Source: Amia ocellicauda (Eukaryota; Chordata; Actinopteri; Amiiformes; Amiidae). Taken from it: a stretch of DNA of 64,000 nucleotides. Positions 14,495 through 26,950 of this stretch are shown here, one piece after another; the stretch's first letter is position 1; each line of letters begins with the position of its first letter. Made by a program: the position numbers and the translations under genes. The stretch covers positions 14,476,501 through 14,540,500 of the forward strand of contig NC_089856.1 in the NCBI RefSeq assembly GCF_036373705.1, given 5' to 3'. The notes beneath the pieces are model-generated. The model did not search any database. It saw only the letters and a list, made by a program, of their open reading frames with translations, and had not been told where the DNA came from.

Positions 14495-16573
14495 CTGCAT
14501 GAAACGGAAGGAAAGGTTTGCAGTCTGAGTGGATTATTCCTTTCTGTCCGAAACAGTCGCGGTTTGTCGTGTGTTCTCCCACGAGTGGTCAGAAGCAGTC
14601 TGTCTTTCATTGACTGGACCAGGGTTATCACCGTGTTTTGGTTTCCTGGCATTTGCATATGCTTTCCTGAGCCGTGCTGATTCGTTGATTGAGATGGATG
14701 TCTACATCGTCAGCTGTGTTAGGAGGACGGGAGAGATAGAGAGTGCAGGATCCACCTGTGGTCCCCATGACGGTATAAGGGGATGTAACCGTTGCTCGAT
14801 GAATACTGCTACAGCCCTTCAGATATGCCATAAGATATCTCCAAATGCTTTTCACAGCAAAAGGGGAGAAAACTAATCGTAGGTCTTGTCGAGCAGGAGG
14901 GTCTTCAGCCTGGTTCTAGGTCATGAGAGAGAGAGAGAGAGTTCTGGAGTCTGGGAGCCTGTCATTGAGAGGATCGTGTGCCAGAAGAACCCGACCTGTA
15001 AAAGGGTCGATAGAGTACGTTTTGCATTGACAGAGCCCTCGGCTCCATTTGCAGCACGGCGCTGTATGACTTCTGCCAAATAAGAAAGCGCTGGAAGACG
15101 CAGGGCCTTGATAGTCGGCAACAGTTTCTTGTAACTTACTGTCTGTGCCACTGGGAGCCCATGGAGGCTTAACAAAATACGTGTCATGGGAGGTCGCAAC
15201 CTCATGCAAGTCAGAACTCTAGCTGCACAATTTCTCACTAATTGCAGTTGATCTACAGTGGTCTTGCGTAGCTTGGCCACTTTCAGCTTTGGTTCGATCA
15301 CCTATATTGCAGGGTAGATTAGTTGCGTTATTGGCTGGTCTCTCTTGCCACAGCGTTTGTCATCTTATCGTGGGCTGACGCCTGGCAGATGAGATTCAAT
15401 GTGGACAAGTGCAAGGTATTACAGGCAGGTAACAAAAATGTCCACTAGCATTTCACTAGGGGAGGAACACAAGAGGAAGACGTAACGCACGAGAAAAAAC
15501 CTAGGCGTTGATGTGGACTCATCACTTTCCCCATCCAAACAATGTGGGGAGGCAATAAGAAAGGCCAACAAAATGCTAGGGTACATTGTCAAAAGCGTTC
15601 AATTTCAAACAAGGGAAGTCATGTTACGACTGCACAATGCACTAGTTAGACCTCATCTGGAATAGTGTGCACAGCGCTTCAAGAAAGAAATCGCTGCTCT
15701 CGAGGCAGTTCAGAGGCGAGCAACCAGACTTTCTCCTGGCTTGAAGGGTATGTCATACTCGGAGAGACTGAGGGATCTGAACCCTTTCACCCTGGAACAG
15801 AGACGACTACGTGGGAACTTGATTCAAGTCTTCAAAATCGTGAAAGGCGGTGACCACATCAAACCAGAGGAGCATTTCCAGATGGGCAGGGACGCACGCA
15901 CCCGGGGACACAAATGAAAATCGGCCTTCGAGGCACACAAGACAGCGAACAGGAGACGCTTCTTCACACAGAGAGTTGTTCCAATCTGGAACAAACTCCC
16001 CAGCGATGTGGTTGAAGCCCACAATTTGGGAACATTCAAGAACAGACTGGACGTGATCCTTGGATCATCTGGGTATTAACAGACACCAGGCGAGAACGAT
16101 GGGTCGAACGGCCTCCTCCCCTTGGTCAACTTTCTTATGTTTCCTATCTACGCTTGAGGAGCTACGTTTGACAACATGCAAGCATTCTGGCTATTCCACT
16201 GTCACCCAATGGTGCACAGGTGCTTTGGATGCTGCAAAGAGGCAGAAGTCGACGACTTCCGGGATTTCATCATGAACACTAAGACATTGTGGGCATTACT
16301 TGTTCATAAGCCTGGGAGTCAAAAGTGAGGCTAATGCACCCTGAGTGGGAGGGCTGTTACGTTTCATGGGGATATGGCTCCAGGCTCTAATCGGCTAAGG
16401 CTATACTTTCAGGGATCATTTCTGTAGTCTGTGGCTAGAGAAATGCTTTTCTAGACTGAGTGGTCTTGCTGTCCACGAGGAAGAGTTTGGAGCATTCCTT
16501 TCTGAGCACGAGAAGAGCTTCAAATGCTGCTTTCTAGGAGCGATTTGTAGCTATCGATGAGTGTTTCTGGGTT
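14495..16573. repeat. Macrosatellite monomer 8 (2079 bp, long GA run)
   Basis: First copy from the left with three extra GA dinucleotides near 14930. The first 300 bp carry the tcattgactggacc variant shared with monomers 10 and 12, while the LINE half matches monomers 3-10. Confidence 0.95.
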
Positions 16574-16960
16574 CTGCATGAAACGGAAGGAAAGGTTTGC
16601 AGTCTGAGTGGATTGTTCCTTTCTGTCCGAAACAGTCGCAGTTTGTCGTGTGTTCTCCCACAAGTGGTCAGAAGCAGTCCGTCTTTTTTTGACCGGACCG
16701 GGGTTTTCACCGTGTTTTGGATTCCTGGCGTTTGTACGTGCATTCCTGAGCCGTGCTGATTCGTTGATTGAGATGGATGTCTACATCGTCAGCTGTGTTA
16801 GGAGGACGGGAGAGATAGAGAGTGCAGGATCCACCTGTGGTCCCCATGACGATATAAGGGGATGTAACCGTTGCTCGATGAATACTGCTACAGCCCTTCA
16901 GATACGCCATAAGATATCTCCAAATGCTTTTCACAGCAAAAGGGGAGAAAACTAATCGTA
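16574..16960. other. Monomer section A, unidentified (shown in monomer 9)
   Basis: The first 390 bp of the monomer. Plus-strand frames here (115 codons in several copies, for example 16608-16955) and the minus-strand 75-codon frame recur simply because the DNA recurs, and neither matches a family I know. On the minus strand it directly follows the antisense LINE reading frame, so part of it is probably that LINE's 3' untranslated region. That is inference. Confidence 0.5.
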
Positions 16961-16969
16961 GGCCTTGTC

Positions 16970-17374
16970 GAGCAGGAAAGTCTTCTGCCAGGTTCTAGGT
17001 CATGAGAGAGAGAGTTCTGGACTCTGGGAGCCTGTCATTGAGAGGATCGTGTGCCAAAAGAACCCGACCTGTAAAAGGGTCGATAGAGTACGTTTTGCAT
17101 TGACAGAGCCCTCGGCTCCATTTGCAGCACGGCGCTGTATGACTTCTGCCAAATAAGAAAGCGCTGGAAGACGCAGGGCCTTGATAGTCGGCAACAGTTT
17201 CTTGTAACTTACTGTCTGTGCCACTGGGAGCCCATGGAGGCTTAACAAAATACGTGTCATGGGAGGTCGCAACCTCATGCAAGTCAGAACTCTAGCTGCA
17301 CAATTTCTCACTAATTGCAGTTGATCTACAGTGGTCTTGCGTAGCTTGGCCACTTTCAGCTTTGGTTCGATCAC
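16970..17374 (-). pseudogene. Antisense LINE fragment (L2/Rex-like reverse transcriptase C-terminus), shown in monomer 9
   Basis: Minus-strand frame 17000-17374 (124 codons). The segment VDQLQLVRNCAARVLT, then SLHGLPVAQTVSYKKLL and LPALSYLAEVI, follow the order of the C-terminal part of L2-type LINE ORF2 (LQLVQNAAARxLT, SLHWLPVxxRIxFKxLL, APxYLxELL). It is degraded: the later RxFSxxAPxLWNxLP block survives only as RTLSTLLQVGFFW. Monomers 11 and 13-21 read KLPKTTVDQ, nearer to LINE wording than KLRKTTVDQ in the left copies. Equivalent fragments lie in every monomer, for example 427-801, 2500-2874, 4556-4930, 25304-25678 and 39833-40207. Not a gene; only the last part of the protein is present. 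Confidence 0.75.
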
Positions 17375-17439
17375 CTATATTGCAGGGTAGATTAGTTGCG
17401 TTATTGGCTGGTCTCTCTTGCCACAGCGTTTGTCATCTT

Positions 17440-18228
17440 ATCGTGGGCTGACGCCTGGCAGATGAGATTCAATGTGGACAAGTGCAAGGTATTACAGGCA
17501 GGTAACAAAAATGTCCACTAGCATTTCACTAGGGGAGGAACACAAGAGGAAGACGTAACGCACGAGAAAAAACCTAGGCGTTGATGTGGACTCATCACTT
17601 TCCCCATCCAAACAATGTGGGGAGGCAATAAGAAAGGCCAACAAAATGCTAGGGTACATTGTCAAAAGCGTTCAATTTCAAACAAGGGAAGTCATGTTAC
17701 GACTGCACAATGCACTAGTTAGACCTCATCTGGAATACTGTGCACAGCGCTTCAAGAAAGAAATCGCTGCTCTCGAGGCAGTTCAGAGGCGAGCAACCAG
17801 ACTTTCTCCTGGCTTGAAGGGTATGTCATACTCGGAGAGACTGAGGGATCTGAACCCTTTCACCCTGGAACAGAGACGACTACGTGGGAACTTGATTCAA
17901 GTCTTCAAAATCGTGAAAGGCGGTGACCACATCAAACCAGAGGAGCATTTCCAGATGGGCAGGGACGCACGCACCCGGGGACACAAATGAAAATCGGCCT
18001 TCGAGGCACACAAGACAGCGAACAGGAGACGCTTCTTCACACAGAGAGTTGTTCCAATCTGGAACAAACTCCCCAGCGATGTGGTTGAAGCCCACAATTT
18101 GGGAACATTCAAGAACAGACTGGACGTGATCCTTGGATCATCTGGGTATTAACAGACACCAGGCGAGAACGATGGGTCGAACGGCCTCCTCCCCTTGGTC
18201 AACTTTCTTATGTTTCCTATCTACGCTT
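17440..18228 (+). pseudogene. Plus-strand LINE fragment (CR1/L2-type reverse transcriptase C-terminus and 3' UTR), shown in monomer 9
   Basis: Reading along the plus strand one sees WADAWQMRFNVDKCKVL, then SLSPSKQCGEAIRKANKMLG, MLRLHNALVRPHLEYC, LEAVQRRATRLSPGLKGMSY, LRDLNPFTLEQRRLRGNLI, and finally FFTQRVVPIWNKLPSDVVEA. These are the ordered C-terminal blocks of CR1/L2 LINE ORF2 proteins. About eight residues usually present after YC are missing. A TGA after RTRGHK and a frame break near 17510 are present in all copies. The segment ends in the family-like 3' tail ggcctcctcccctt...ttcttatgtttcc. In most monomers the Tyr codon of LEYC is TAG; in this copy it is TAC. Catalytic motifs (FADD region) are absent, so this is a 5'-truncated fossil fragment carried as satellite DNA. 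Equivalent segments recur every 2073 bp. Confidence 0.88.
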
Positions 18229-18646
18229 GAGGAGGTACGTTTGACAACATGCAAGCATTCTGGCTATTCCACTGTCACCCAATGGTGCACAGGTGCTTTG
18301 GATGCTGCAAAAAGGCAGAAGTCGACGACTTCCGGGATTTCATCATGAACACTAAGACATTGTGGGCATTACTTGTTCATAAGCCTGGGAGTCAAAAGTG
18401 AGGCTAATGCACCCTGAGTGGGAGGGCTGTTACGTTTCATGGGGATATGGCTCCAGGCTCTAATCGGCTAAGGCTATACTTTCAGGGATCATTTCTGTAG
18501 TCTGTGGCTAGAGAAATGCTTTTCTAGACTGAGTGGTCTTGCTGTCCACGAGGAAGAGTTCGGAGCATTCCTTTCTGAGCACGAGAAGAGCTTCAAACGC
18601 TGCTTTCTAGGAGCGGTTTGAAGCTATCGATGAGTGTTTCTGGGTT
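18229..18646. other. Monomer section D, unidentified tail (shown in monomer 9)
   Basis: About 420 bp between the LINE 3' tail and the next monomer start. The plus frame encodes FDNMQAFWLFHCHPMVH and continues to a stop after KPGSQK. Only the HCHxxxH wording is suggestive of a known family (multicopper oxidases), see findings. The rest, including the block around gttacgtttcatggggatat, matches nothing I recognise. Confidence 0.45.
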
Positions 18647-20719
18647 CTGCATGAAACGGAAGGAAAGGTTTGCAGTCTGAGTGGATTATTCCTTTCTGTC
18701 CGAAACAGTCGCGGTTTGTCGTGTGTTCTCCGACGAGTGGTCAGAAGCAGTCTGTCTTTCATTGACTGGACCGGGGTTATCACCGTGTTTTGGTTTCCTG
18801 GCATTTGCATATGCTTTCCTGAGCCGTGCTGATTCGTTGATTGAGATGGATGTCTACATCGTCAGCTGTGTTAGGAGGACGGGAGAGATAGAGAGTGCAG
18901 GATCCACCTGTGGTCCCCATGACGATATAAGGGGATGTAACCGTTGCTCGATGAATACTGCTACAGCCCTTCAGATACGCCATAAGATATCTCCAAATGC
19001 TTTTCACAGCAAAAGGGGAGAAAACTAATCGTAGGCCTTGTCGAGCAGGAAAGTCTTCTGCCAGGTTCTAGGTCATGAGAGAGAGAGTTCTGGACTCTGG
19101 GAGCCTGTCATTGAGAGGATCGTGTGCCAGAAGAACCCGACCTGTAAAAGGGTCGATAGAGTACGTTTTGCATTGACAGAGCCCTCGGCTCCATTTGCAG
19201 CACGGCGCTGTATGACTTCTGCCAAATAAGAAAGCGCTGGAAGACGCAGGGCCTTGATAGTCGGCAACAGTTTCTTGTAACTTACTGTCTGTGCCACTGG
19301 GAGCCCATGGAGGCTTAACAAAATATGTGTCATGGGAGGTCGCAACCTCATGCAAGTCAGAACTCTAGCTGCACAAATTCTCACTAATTGCAGTTGATCT
19401 ACAGTGGTCTTGCGTAGCTTGGCCACTTTCAGCTTTGGTTCGATCACCTATATTGCAGGGTAGATTAGTTGCGTTATTGGCTGGTCTCTCTTGCCACAGC
19501 GTTTGTCATCTTATCGTGGGCTGACGCCTGGCAGATGAGATTCAATGTGGACAAGTGCAAGGTATTACAGGCAGGTAACAAAAATGTCCACTAGCATTTC
19601 ACTAGGGGAGGAACACAAGAGGAAGACGTAACGCACGAGAAAAAACCTAGGCGTTGATGTGGACTCATCACTTTCCCCATCCAAACAATGTGGGGAGGCA
19701 ATAAGAAAGGCCAACAAAATGCTAGGGTACATTGTCAAAAGCGTTCAATTTCAAACAAGGGAAGTCATGTTACGACTGCACAATGCACTAGTTAGACCTC
19801 ATCTGGAATAGTGTGCACAGCGCTTCAAGAAAGAAATCGCTGCTCTCGAGGCAGTTCAGAGGCAAGCAACCAGACTTTCTCCTGGCTTGAAGGGTATGTC
19901 ATACTCGGAGAGACTGAGGGATCTGAACCCTTTCACCCTGGAACAGAGACGACTACGTGGGAACTTGATTCAAGTCTTCAAAATCGTGAAAGGCGGTGAC
20001 CACATCAAACCAGAGGAGCATTTCCAGATGGGCAGGGACGCACGCACCCGGGGACACAAATGAAAATCGGCCTTCGAGGCACACAAGACAGCGAACAGGA
20101 GACGCTTCTTCACACAGAGAGTTGTTCCAATCTGGAACAAACTCCCCAGCGATGTGGTTGAAGCCCACAATTTGGGAACATTCAAGAACAGACTGGACGT
20201 GATCCTTGGATCATCTGGGTATTAACAGACACCAGGCGAGAACGATGGGTCGAAAGGCCTCCTCCCCTTGGTCAACATTCTTATGTTTCCTATCTACGCT
20301 TGAGGAGCTACGTTTGACAACATGCAAGCATGCTGGCTATTCCACTGTCACCCAATGGTGCACAGGTGCTTTGGATGCTGCAAAAAGGCAGAAGTTGACG
20401 ACTTCCGGGATTTCATCATGAACGCTAAGACATTGTGGGCATTACTTGTTCATAAGCCTGGGAGTCAAAAGTGAGGCTAATGCACCCTGAGTGGGAGGGC
20501 TGTTACGTTTCATGGGGACATGGCTCCAGGCTCTAATTGGCTAAGGCTATACTTTCATGGATCATTTCTGTAGTCTGTGGCTAGAGAAATGCTTTTCTAG
20601 ACTGAGTGGTCTTGCTGTCCACGAGGAAGAGTTCGGAGCATTCCTTTCTCAGCACGAGAAGAGCTTCAAACGCTGCTTTCTAGGAGCGGTTTGTAGCTAT
20701 CGATGAGTGTTTCTGGGTT
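18647..20719. repeat. Macrosatellite monomer 10 (2073 bp)
   Basis: Left third resembles monomers 8 and 12, the middle resembles monomers 3-9, and the tail after about 20290 carries the gcaagcatgctgg variant of the right half of the array. A clear mosaic at the boundary between two blocks. Confidence 0.95.
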
Positions 20720-22798
20720 CTGCATGAAGCAGAAGGAAAGGTTTGCAGTCTGAGTGGATTATTCCTTTCTGTCCGAAACAGTCGCGGTTTGTCGTGTGTT
20801 CTCCCACAAGTGGTCAGAAGCAGTCCGTCTTTCAATGACCGGACCGGGGTTTTCACCGTGTTTTGGTTTCCTGGCGTTTGCATGTGCTTTCCTGAGCCGT
20901 GCTGATTCGTTGATTGAGATGGATGTCTACATCGTCAGCTGTGTTAGGAGGACAGGAGAGATAGAGAGTGCAGGATCCACCTGTGGTCCCCATGACGGTA
21001 TAAGGGGATGTAACCGTTGCTCGATTAATACTGCTACAGCCCTTCAGATACGCCATAACATATCTCCAAATGCTTTTCACAGCAAAAGGGGAGAAAACTA
21101 ATCGTAGGCCTTGTCGAGCAGGAGGGTCTTCAGCCTGGTTCTAGGTCATGAGAGAGAGAGAGAGAGTTCTGGAGTCTGGGAACCTGTCATTGAGCGGATC
21201 GTGTGCCAGAAGAACCCGACCTGTAAAAGGGTCGATAGAGTACGTTTTGCATTGACAGAGCCCTCGGCTCCATTTGCAGCACGGCGCTGTATGACTTCTG
21301 TCAAATAAGAAAGCGCTGGAAGACGCAGGGCCTTGATAGTCGGCAACAGTTTCTTGTAACTTACTGTCTGTGCCACTGGGAGCCCATGGAGGCTTAACAA
21401 AATACGTGTCATGGGAGGTCGCAACCTCATGCAAGTCAGAACTCTAGCTGCACAATTTCTCACTAATTGCAGTTGATCTACAGTGGTCTTGGGTAGTTTG
21501 GCCACTTTCAGCTTTGGTTCGATCACCTATATTGCAGGGTAGATTAGTTGCGTATTTGGGTGGTCTCTCTTGCCACAGCGTTTGTCATCTTATCGTGGGC
21601 TGACGCCTGGCAGATGAGATTCAATGTGGACAAGTGCAAGGTATTACAGGCAGGTAACAAAAATGTCCACTAGCATTTCACTAGGGGAGGAACACAAGAG
21701 GAAGACGTAACGCACGAGAAAAAACCTAGGTGTTGATGTGGACTCATCACTTTCCCCATCCAAACAATGTGGGGAGGCAATAAGAAAGGCAAACAAAATG
21801 CTAGGGTACATTATCAAAAGCGTTCAATTTCAAACAAGGGAAGTCATGTTACGACTGTACAATGCACTAGTTACACCTCATCTGGAATAGTGTGCACAGC
21901 GCTTCAAGAAAGAAATCGCTGCTCTCGAGGCAGTTCAGAGGCGAGCAACCAGACTTTCTCCTGGCTTGAAGGGTATGTCATACTGGGAGAGATTGAGGGA
22001 TCTGAACCCTTTCACCCTGGAACAGAGACGACTACGTGGGAACTTGATTCAAGTCTTCAAAATCGTGAAAGGCGGTGACCACATCAAACCAGAGGAGCTT
22101 TTCCAGATGGGCAGGGACGCACGCACCCGGGGACAAAAATGAAAATCGGCCTTCGAGGCACACAAGACAGCGAACAGGAGACGCTTCTTCACACAGAGAG
22201 TTGTTCCAATCTGGAACAAACTCCCCAGCGATGTGGTTGAAGCCCACAATTTGGGAACATTCAAGAACAGACTGGACGTGATCCTTGGATCACCTGGGTA
22301 TTAACAGACACCAGGCGAGAACGATGGGTCGAACGGCCTCCTCCCCTTGGTCAACTTTCTTATGTTTCCTATCTACACTTGAGGAGCTACGTTTGACAAC
22401 ATGCAAGCATGCTGGCTATTCCACTGTCACCCAATGGTGCACAGGTGCTTTGGATGCTGCAAAAAGGCAGAAGTCGACGACTTCCGGGATTTCAACATGA
22501 ACGCTAAGACATTGTGGGCATTACTTGTTCATAAGCCTGGGAGTCAAAAGTGAGGCTAATGCACCCTGAGTGGGAGGGCTGTTACATTTCATGGGGATAT
22601 GGCTCCAGGCTCTAATCAGCTAAGGCTATACTTTCAGGGATCATTTCTGTTGTCTGTGGCTATAGAAATGCTTTTCTAGACTGAGTGGTCTTGCTGTCCA
22701 CGAGGAAGAGTTCAGAGCATTCCTTTCTGAGCACGAGAAGAGCTTCAAATGCTGCTTTCTAGGAGCGGTTTGAAGCTATCGATAAGTGTTTCTGGGTT
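20720..22798. repeat. Macrosatellite monomer 11 (2079 bp)
   Basis: Starts the right block. It carries cttgggtagtttgg (LPK in the antisense LINE, the common LINE wording) rather than cttgcgtagcttgg. It also has ggacaaaaatg and ttcaacatg, and the private start ctgcatgaagcagaagg. Confidence 0.95.
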
Positions 22799-24877
22799 CT
22801 GCATGAAACGGAAGGAAAGGTTTGCAGTCTGAGTGGATTATTCCTTTCTGTCCGAAACAGTCGCGGTTTGTCGTGTGTTCTCCCACGAGTGGTCAGAAGC
22901 AGTCTGTCTTTCATTGACTGGACCGGGGTTATCACCGTGTTTTGGTTTCCTGGCATTTGCATATGCTTTCCTGAGCCGTGCTGATTCGTTGATTGAGATG
23001 GATGTCTACATCGTCAGCTGTGTTAGGAGGACGGGAGAGATAGAGAGTGCAGGATCCACCTGTGGTCCCCATGACGGTATAAGGGGATGTAACCGTTGCT
23101 CGATGAATACTGCTACAGCCCTTCAGATATGCCATAAGATATCTCCAAATGCTTTTCACAGCAAAAGGGGAGAAAACTAATCGTAGGCCTTGTCGAGCAG
23201 GAGGGTCTTCAGCCTGGTTCTAGGTCATGAGAGAGAGAGAGAGAGTTCTGGAGTCTGGGAGCCTGTCATTGAGAGGATCGTGTGCCAGAAGAACCCGACC
23301 TGTAAAAGGGTCGATAGAGTACGTTTTGCATTGACAGAGCCCTCGGCTCCATTTGCAGCACGGCGCTGTATGACTTCTGCCAAATAAGAAAGCGCTGGAA
23401 GACGCAGGGCCTTGATAGTCGGCAACAGTTTCTTGTAACTTACTGTCTGTGCCACTGGGAGCCCATGGAGGCTTAACAAAATACGTGTCATGGGAGGTCG
23501 CAACCTCATGCAAGTCAGAACTCTAGCTGCACAATTTCTCACTAATTGTAGTTGATCTACAGTGGTCTTGCGTAGCTTGGCCACTTTCAGCTTTGGTTCG
23601 ATCACCTATATTGCAGGGTAGATTAGTTGCGTTATTGGCTGGTCTCTCTTGCCACAGCGTTTGTCATCTTATCGTGGGCTGACGCCTGGCAGATGAGATT
23701 CAATGTGGACAAGTGCAAGGTATTACAGGCAGGTAACAAAAATGTCCACTAGCATTTCACTAGGGGAGGAACACAAGAGGAAGACGTAACGCACAAGAAA
23801 AAACCTAGGCGTTGATGTGGACTCATCACTTTCCCCATCCAAACAATGTGGGGAGGCAATAAGAAAGGCAAACAAAATGCTAGGGTACATTGTCAAAAGC
23901 GTTCAATTTCAAACAAGGGAAGTCATGTTACGACTGTACAATGCACTAGTTAGACCTCATCTGGAAAAGTGTGCACAGCGCTTCAAGAAAGAAATCGCTG
24001 CTCTCGAGGCAGTTCAGAGGTGAGCAACCAGACTTTCTCCTGGCTAGAAGGGTATGTCATACTCGGAGACACTGAGGGATCTGAACCCTTTCACCCTGGA
24101 ACAGAGACGACTATGTGGGAACTTGATTCAAGTCTTCAAAATCGTGAAATGCGGTGACCACATCAAGCCAGAGGAGCTTTTCCAGATGGGCAGGGACGCA
24201 CGCACCCGGGGACACAAATGAAAATAGGCCTTCGAGGCACACAAGACAGTGAACACGAGACGCTTCTTCACAAAGAGAGTTGTTCCAATCTGGAACAAAC
24301 TCCCCAGCGATGTGGTTGAAGCCCACAATTTGGGAACATTCAAGAACAGACTGGACGTGATCCTTGGATCACCTGGGTATTAACAGTCACCAGGCGAGAA
24401 CGATGGGTCGAATGGCCTCCTCCCCTTGGTCAACTTTCTTATGTTTCCTATCTACGCTAGAGGAGCTACGTTTGACAACATGCAAGCTTGCTGGCTATTC
24501 CACTGTCACCCAATGGTGCACAGGTGCTTTGGATGCTGCAAAAAGGCAGAAGTCGACGACTTCCAGGATTTCATCATGAACGCTAAGACATTGTGGGCAT
24601 TACTTGTTCATAAGCCTGGGAGTCAAAAGTGAGGCTAATGCACCCTGAGTGGGAGGGCTGTTACGTTTCATGGGGATATGGCTCCAGGCTCTAATCGGCT
24701 AAGGCTATACTTTCAGGGATCATTTCTGTAGTCTGTGGCTAGAGAAATGCTTTTCTAGACTGAGTGGTCTTGCTGTCCACGAGGAAGAGTTCGGAGCATT
24801 CCTTTCTGAGCACGAGAAGAGCTTCAAATGCTGCTTTCTAGGAGCGGTTTGTAGCTATTGATGAGTGTTTCTGGGTT
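22799..24877. repeat. Macrosatellite monomer 12 (2079 bp, diverged LINE part)
   Basis: The LINE codon at 23967-23969 is AAG instead of TAG. Positions 24020-24260 hold more private substitutions than any other whole copy. The left third is nearly the same as monomer 8. Confidence 0.95.
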
Positions 24878-26950
24878 CTGCATGAAACGGAAGGAAAGGT
24901 TTGCAGTCTGAGTGGATTATTCCTTTCTGTCCGAAACAGTCACGTTTTGTCGTGTGTTCTCCCACAAGTGGTCAGAAGCAGTCCGTCTTTCAATGACCGG
25001 ACCGGGGTTTTCACCGTGTTTTGGATTCCTGGCGTTTGCATGTGCTTTCCTGAGCCGTGCTGATTCGTTGATTGAGATGGATGTCTACATCGTCAGCTGT
25101 GTTAGGAGGACGGGAGAGATAGAGAGTGCAGGATCCACCTGTGGTCCCCATGACGGTATAAGGGGATGTAACCGTTGCTCGATGAATACTGCTACAGCCC
25201 TTCAGATACGCCATAAGATATCTCCAAATGCTTTTCACAGCAAAACGGGAGAAAACTAATCTTAGGCCTTGTCGAGCAGGAGGGTCTTCAGCCTGGTTCT
25301 AGGTCATGAGAGAGAGAGTTCTGGAGTCTGGGAACCTGTCATTGAGAGGATCGTGTGCCAAAAGAACCCGACCTGTAAAAGGGTCGATAGAGTACGTTTT
25401 GCATTGACAGAGCCCTCGGCTCCATTTGCAGCACGGCGCTGTATGACTTCTGCCAAATAAGAAAGCGCTGGAAGACGCAGGGCCTTGATAGTCGGCAACA
25501 GTTTCTTGTAACTTACTGTCTGTGCCACTGGGAGCCCATGGAGGCTTAACAAAATACGTGTCATGGGAGGTCGCAACCTCATGCAAGTCAGAACTCTAGC
25601 TGCACAATTTCTCACTAATTGCAGTTGATCTACAGTGGTCTTGGGTAGTTTGGCCACTTTCAGCTTTGGTTCGATCACCTATATTGCAGGGTAGATTAGT
25701 TGCGTTATTGGCTGGTCTCTCTTGCCACAGCGTTTGTCATCTTATCGTGGGCTGACGCCTGGCAGATGAGATTCAATGTGGACAAGTGCAAGGTATTACA
25801 GGCAGGTAACAAAAATGTCCACTAGCATTTCACTAGGGGAGGAACACAAGAGGAAGACGTAACGCACAAGAAAAAACCTAGGCGTTGATGTGGACTCATC
25901 ACTTTCCCCATCCAAACAATGTGGGGAGGCAATAAGAAAGGCAAACAAAATGCTAGGGTACATTGTCAAAAGCGTTCAATTTCAAACAAGGGAAGTCATG
26001 TTACGACTGTACAATGCACTAGTTAGACCTCATCTGGAAAAGTGTGCACAGCGCTTCAAGAAAGAAATCGCTGCTCTCGAGGCAGTTCAGAGGCGAGCAA
26101 CCAGACTTTCTCCTGGATTGAAGGGTATGTCATACTCGGAGAGACTGAGGGATCTGAACCCTTTCACCCTGGAACAGAGACGACTACGTGGGAACTTGAT
26201 TCAAGTCTTCAAAATCGTGAAAGGCGGTGACCACATCAAACCAGAGGAGCTTTTCCAGATGGGCAGGGACGCACGCACCCGGGGACACAAATGAAAATCG
26301 GCCTTCGAGGCACACAAGACAGCGAACAGGAGACGCTTCTTAACACAGAGAGTTGTTCCAATCTGGAACAAACTCCCCAGCGATGTGGTTGAAGCCCACA
26401 ATTTGGGAACATTCAAGAACAGACTGGACGTGATCCTTGGATCACCTGGGTATTAACAGACACCAGGCGAGAACGATGGGTCGAACGGCCTCCTCCCCTT
26501 GGTCAACTTTCTTATGTTTCCTATCTACGCTAGAGGAGCTACGTTTGACAACATGCAAGCATGCTGGCTATTCCACTGTCACCCAATGGTGCACAGGTGC
26601 TTTGGATGCTGCAAAAAGGCAGAAGTCAACTTCTTCCGGGATTTCATCATGAACGCTAAGACATTGTGGGAATTACTTGTTCATAAGCCTGGGAGTCAAA
26701 AGTGAGGCTAATGCACCCTGAGTGGGAGGGCTGTTACGTTTCATGGGGATATGGCTCCAGGCTCTAATCGGCTAAGGCTATACTTTCAGGGATCATTTTT
26801 GTAGTCTGTGGCTAGAGAAATGCTTTTCTAGACTGAGTGGTCTTGCTGTCCACGAGGAAGAGTTCGGAGCATTCCTTTCTGAGCACGAGAAGAGCTTCAA
26901 ATGCTGCTTTCTAGGAGCGGTTTAAAGCTATTGATGAGTGTTTCTGGGTT
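24878..26950. repeat. Macrosatellite monomer 13 (2073 bp)
   Basis: Shares the AAG codon (26040-26042) with monomer 12, leaving a 134-codon LINE frame at 25890-26294. Private gtcaacttcttcc near 26626. Confidence 0.95.

Larger units (their letters stand above)
16574..18646. repeat. Macrosatellite monomer 9 (2073 bp, LINE codon open)
   Basis: The only copy in which the LINE codon at 17736-17738 is TAC (Tyr, giving the standard PHLEYC wording) instead of the TAG stop. This leaves a 134-codon frame at 17586-17990. Otherwise it resembles monomers 4-6. Confidence 0.95.
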
